From contig DGRV01000048.1 of assembly GCA_002391225.1 (NCBI GenBank), positions 1-14,963 of the forward strand: a stretch of 14,963 nucleotides of DNA, given 5' to 3'. The notes beneath the pieces were generated by a model. It did no database searches and was not told the origin of the DNA. It saw only the letters and a list, made by a program, of their open reading frames with translations. The position numbers and the translations under genes were made by a program. The stretch comes from Christensenella sp. UBA4379. GTDB lineage: Bacteria; Bacillota; Clostridia; Christensenellales; Aristaeellaceae. Positions 14,644 through 14,963 of this stretch are shown piece after piece (position 1 is the first letter of the stretch; each line of letters opens with the position of its first letter).

Positions 14644-14674
14644 CCCGCCGGATCAGCACTCCGGCGGGCTTTTT
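14644..14674 (+). terminator. Terminator-like hairpin in the SH3b gene leader
   Basis: CCCGCCGGA (14644-14652) pairs exactly with TCCGGCGGG (14660-14668) around a 7-base loop, followed on the plus strand by CTTTTTG. This is a textbook plus-strand Rho-independent terminator, yet no plus-strand gene ends here. In the minus direction the same hairpin sits in the SH3b leader, followed about 17 bases later by eight Ts and then the AGGAGG site. Confidence 0.65.
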
Positions 14675-14813
14675 GCCGCTGCGATTCCATTCCTTCTCCA
14701 GCGGCTTGACAATCATTGATACGTCCCAAAAACCGACCCTGGCAGCTGCTGAAAAAAATTTTTTATTCAATTCTGAAATATCAATAACCGCATAAACACT
14801 ATCGGAGGGGGGT

Positions 14814-14837
14814 AATCAGGGGGATCTCCCCCTGATT
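14814..14837. repeat. Perfect 10-bp inverted repeat
   Basis: AATCAGGGGG (14814-14823) is exactly inverted at 14828-14837 around the loop ATCT. It has no T-run on either side. It abuts the branched element at 14839 and may be part of it. Confidence 0.75.
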
Positions 14838-14838
14838 G

Positions 14839-14953
14839 AAATCCGCAGCGGCGGCATGTACGCCGCGAGGAGTATTTTTGCGCAGCAGAATGTACCATGG
14901 GAAGCGAAGCCCACTCCACTTCTGCGGAGCAAAAATACATACCTTGCGGATTT
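14839..14953. other. Branched (cloverleaf-like) foldback element, candidate structured RNA or small repeat
   Basis: The outer stem AAATCCGCA (14839-14847) pairs with TGCGGATTT (14945-14953). Inside it are a hairpin, GCGGC (14851-14855) with GCCGC (14862-14866), and a long arm, GTATTTTTGC (14872-14881) with GCAAAAATAC (14929-14938). The arm continues with GCAGAA (14885-14890) and TTCTGC (14920-14925). At its tip TGGG and CCCA (14898-14913) flank the very stable mini-hairpin sequence GCGAAGC (14904-14910). No coding frame explains these pairings. It could be a structured RNA, or a small mobile or repetitive element whose right boundary lies near or beyond the window end. Confidence 0.6.
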
Positions 14954-14963
14954 GCCGCCCGGG

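Larger units (their letters stand above)
14607..14963. other. Gene-free region upstream of the SH3b gene
   Basis: No convincing coding sequence in any frame. It contains the SH3b leader, two A-tract/T-tract junctions (14625-14637 and 14752-14764) likely to bend DNA, three hairpins, and a branched foldback element listed separately. TTGACA occurs on the plus strand at 14705-14710 but no -10 box follows at proper spacing. Confidence 0.7.

Noticed and set aside
14705..14730. Plus-strand promoter starting at TTGACA (14705-14710).
   Set aside because: No -10-like hexamer occurs 16-19 bases downstream, and no plus-strand gene follows.
13431..14795. A 454-codon plus-strand open frame opposite the SH3b gene.
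   Set aside because: It is the antisense shadow of a gene with a perfect ribosome site and signal peptide, and its composition is not protein-like.

Overview
The window looks like chromosomal DNA from an uncultured, fairly GC-rich Bacillota, probably a gut or rumen Clostridia-type bacterium. The reasons are strong AGGAGG-type ribosome binding sites, canonical TTGACA/TATAAT promoters, Rho-independent terminators, and exported proteins of a type common in that group, such as an SH3b-domain protein. The assignment is inferred from style and gene content only. No rRNA, tRNA, phage, transposase or CRISPR was seen.

Layout. (1) 1-2941, minus strand: the branched-chain amino acid operon ilvB-ilvN-ilvC. 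ilvC is cut by the window edge. A very good promoter lies at 2980-3008 and the leader is very short. (2) 3135-3644, plus: a divergently transcribed exported TlpA/ResA-like thioredoxin, closed by a bidirectional terminator. (3) 3700-4998, minus: a CPA2-type cation:proton antiporter with its own promoter. (4) 5132-7528, minus: dprA, then a YgjP-like zinc metallopeptidase, then a four-helix membrane protein gene broken by an in-frame amber codon. (5) 7802-12720, plus: a complete iron(III)/spermidine-type ABC importer (binding protein, fused double permease, ATPase). A striking foldback array of degenerate 7-base repeats sits between the first two genes, and a second 7-base array follows the ATPase. 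(6) 12804-13373, plus: a small DMP19-like protein with an export-signal-like N terminus. (7) 13449-14606, minus: a secreted protein with two SH3b domains, convergent with the DMP19-like gene across a strong hairpin terminator. (8) 14607-14963: no gene, but several hairpins and a 115-base element that can fold into a branched, cloverleaf-like shape.

How the genes work together. ilvBNC supplies the first two steps of valine/isoleucine synthesis. The ABC genes form one importer whose permease carries an unusual extracytoplasmic domain of about 200 residues, while the binding protein shows no lipobox. One hypothesis is that the permease domain holds the binding protein at the cell surface. The most novel-looking signals are the two TAGG-type heptamer arrays flanking the permease/ATPase genes, the large permease ectodomain, the branched element at the right edge, and the amber-interrupted membrane gene.
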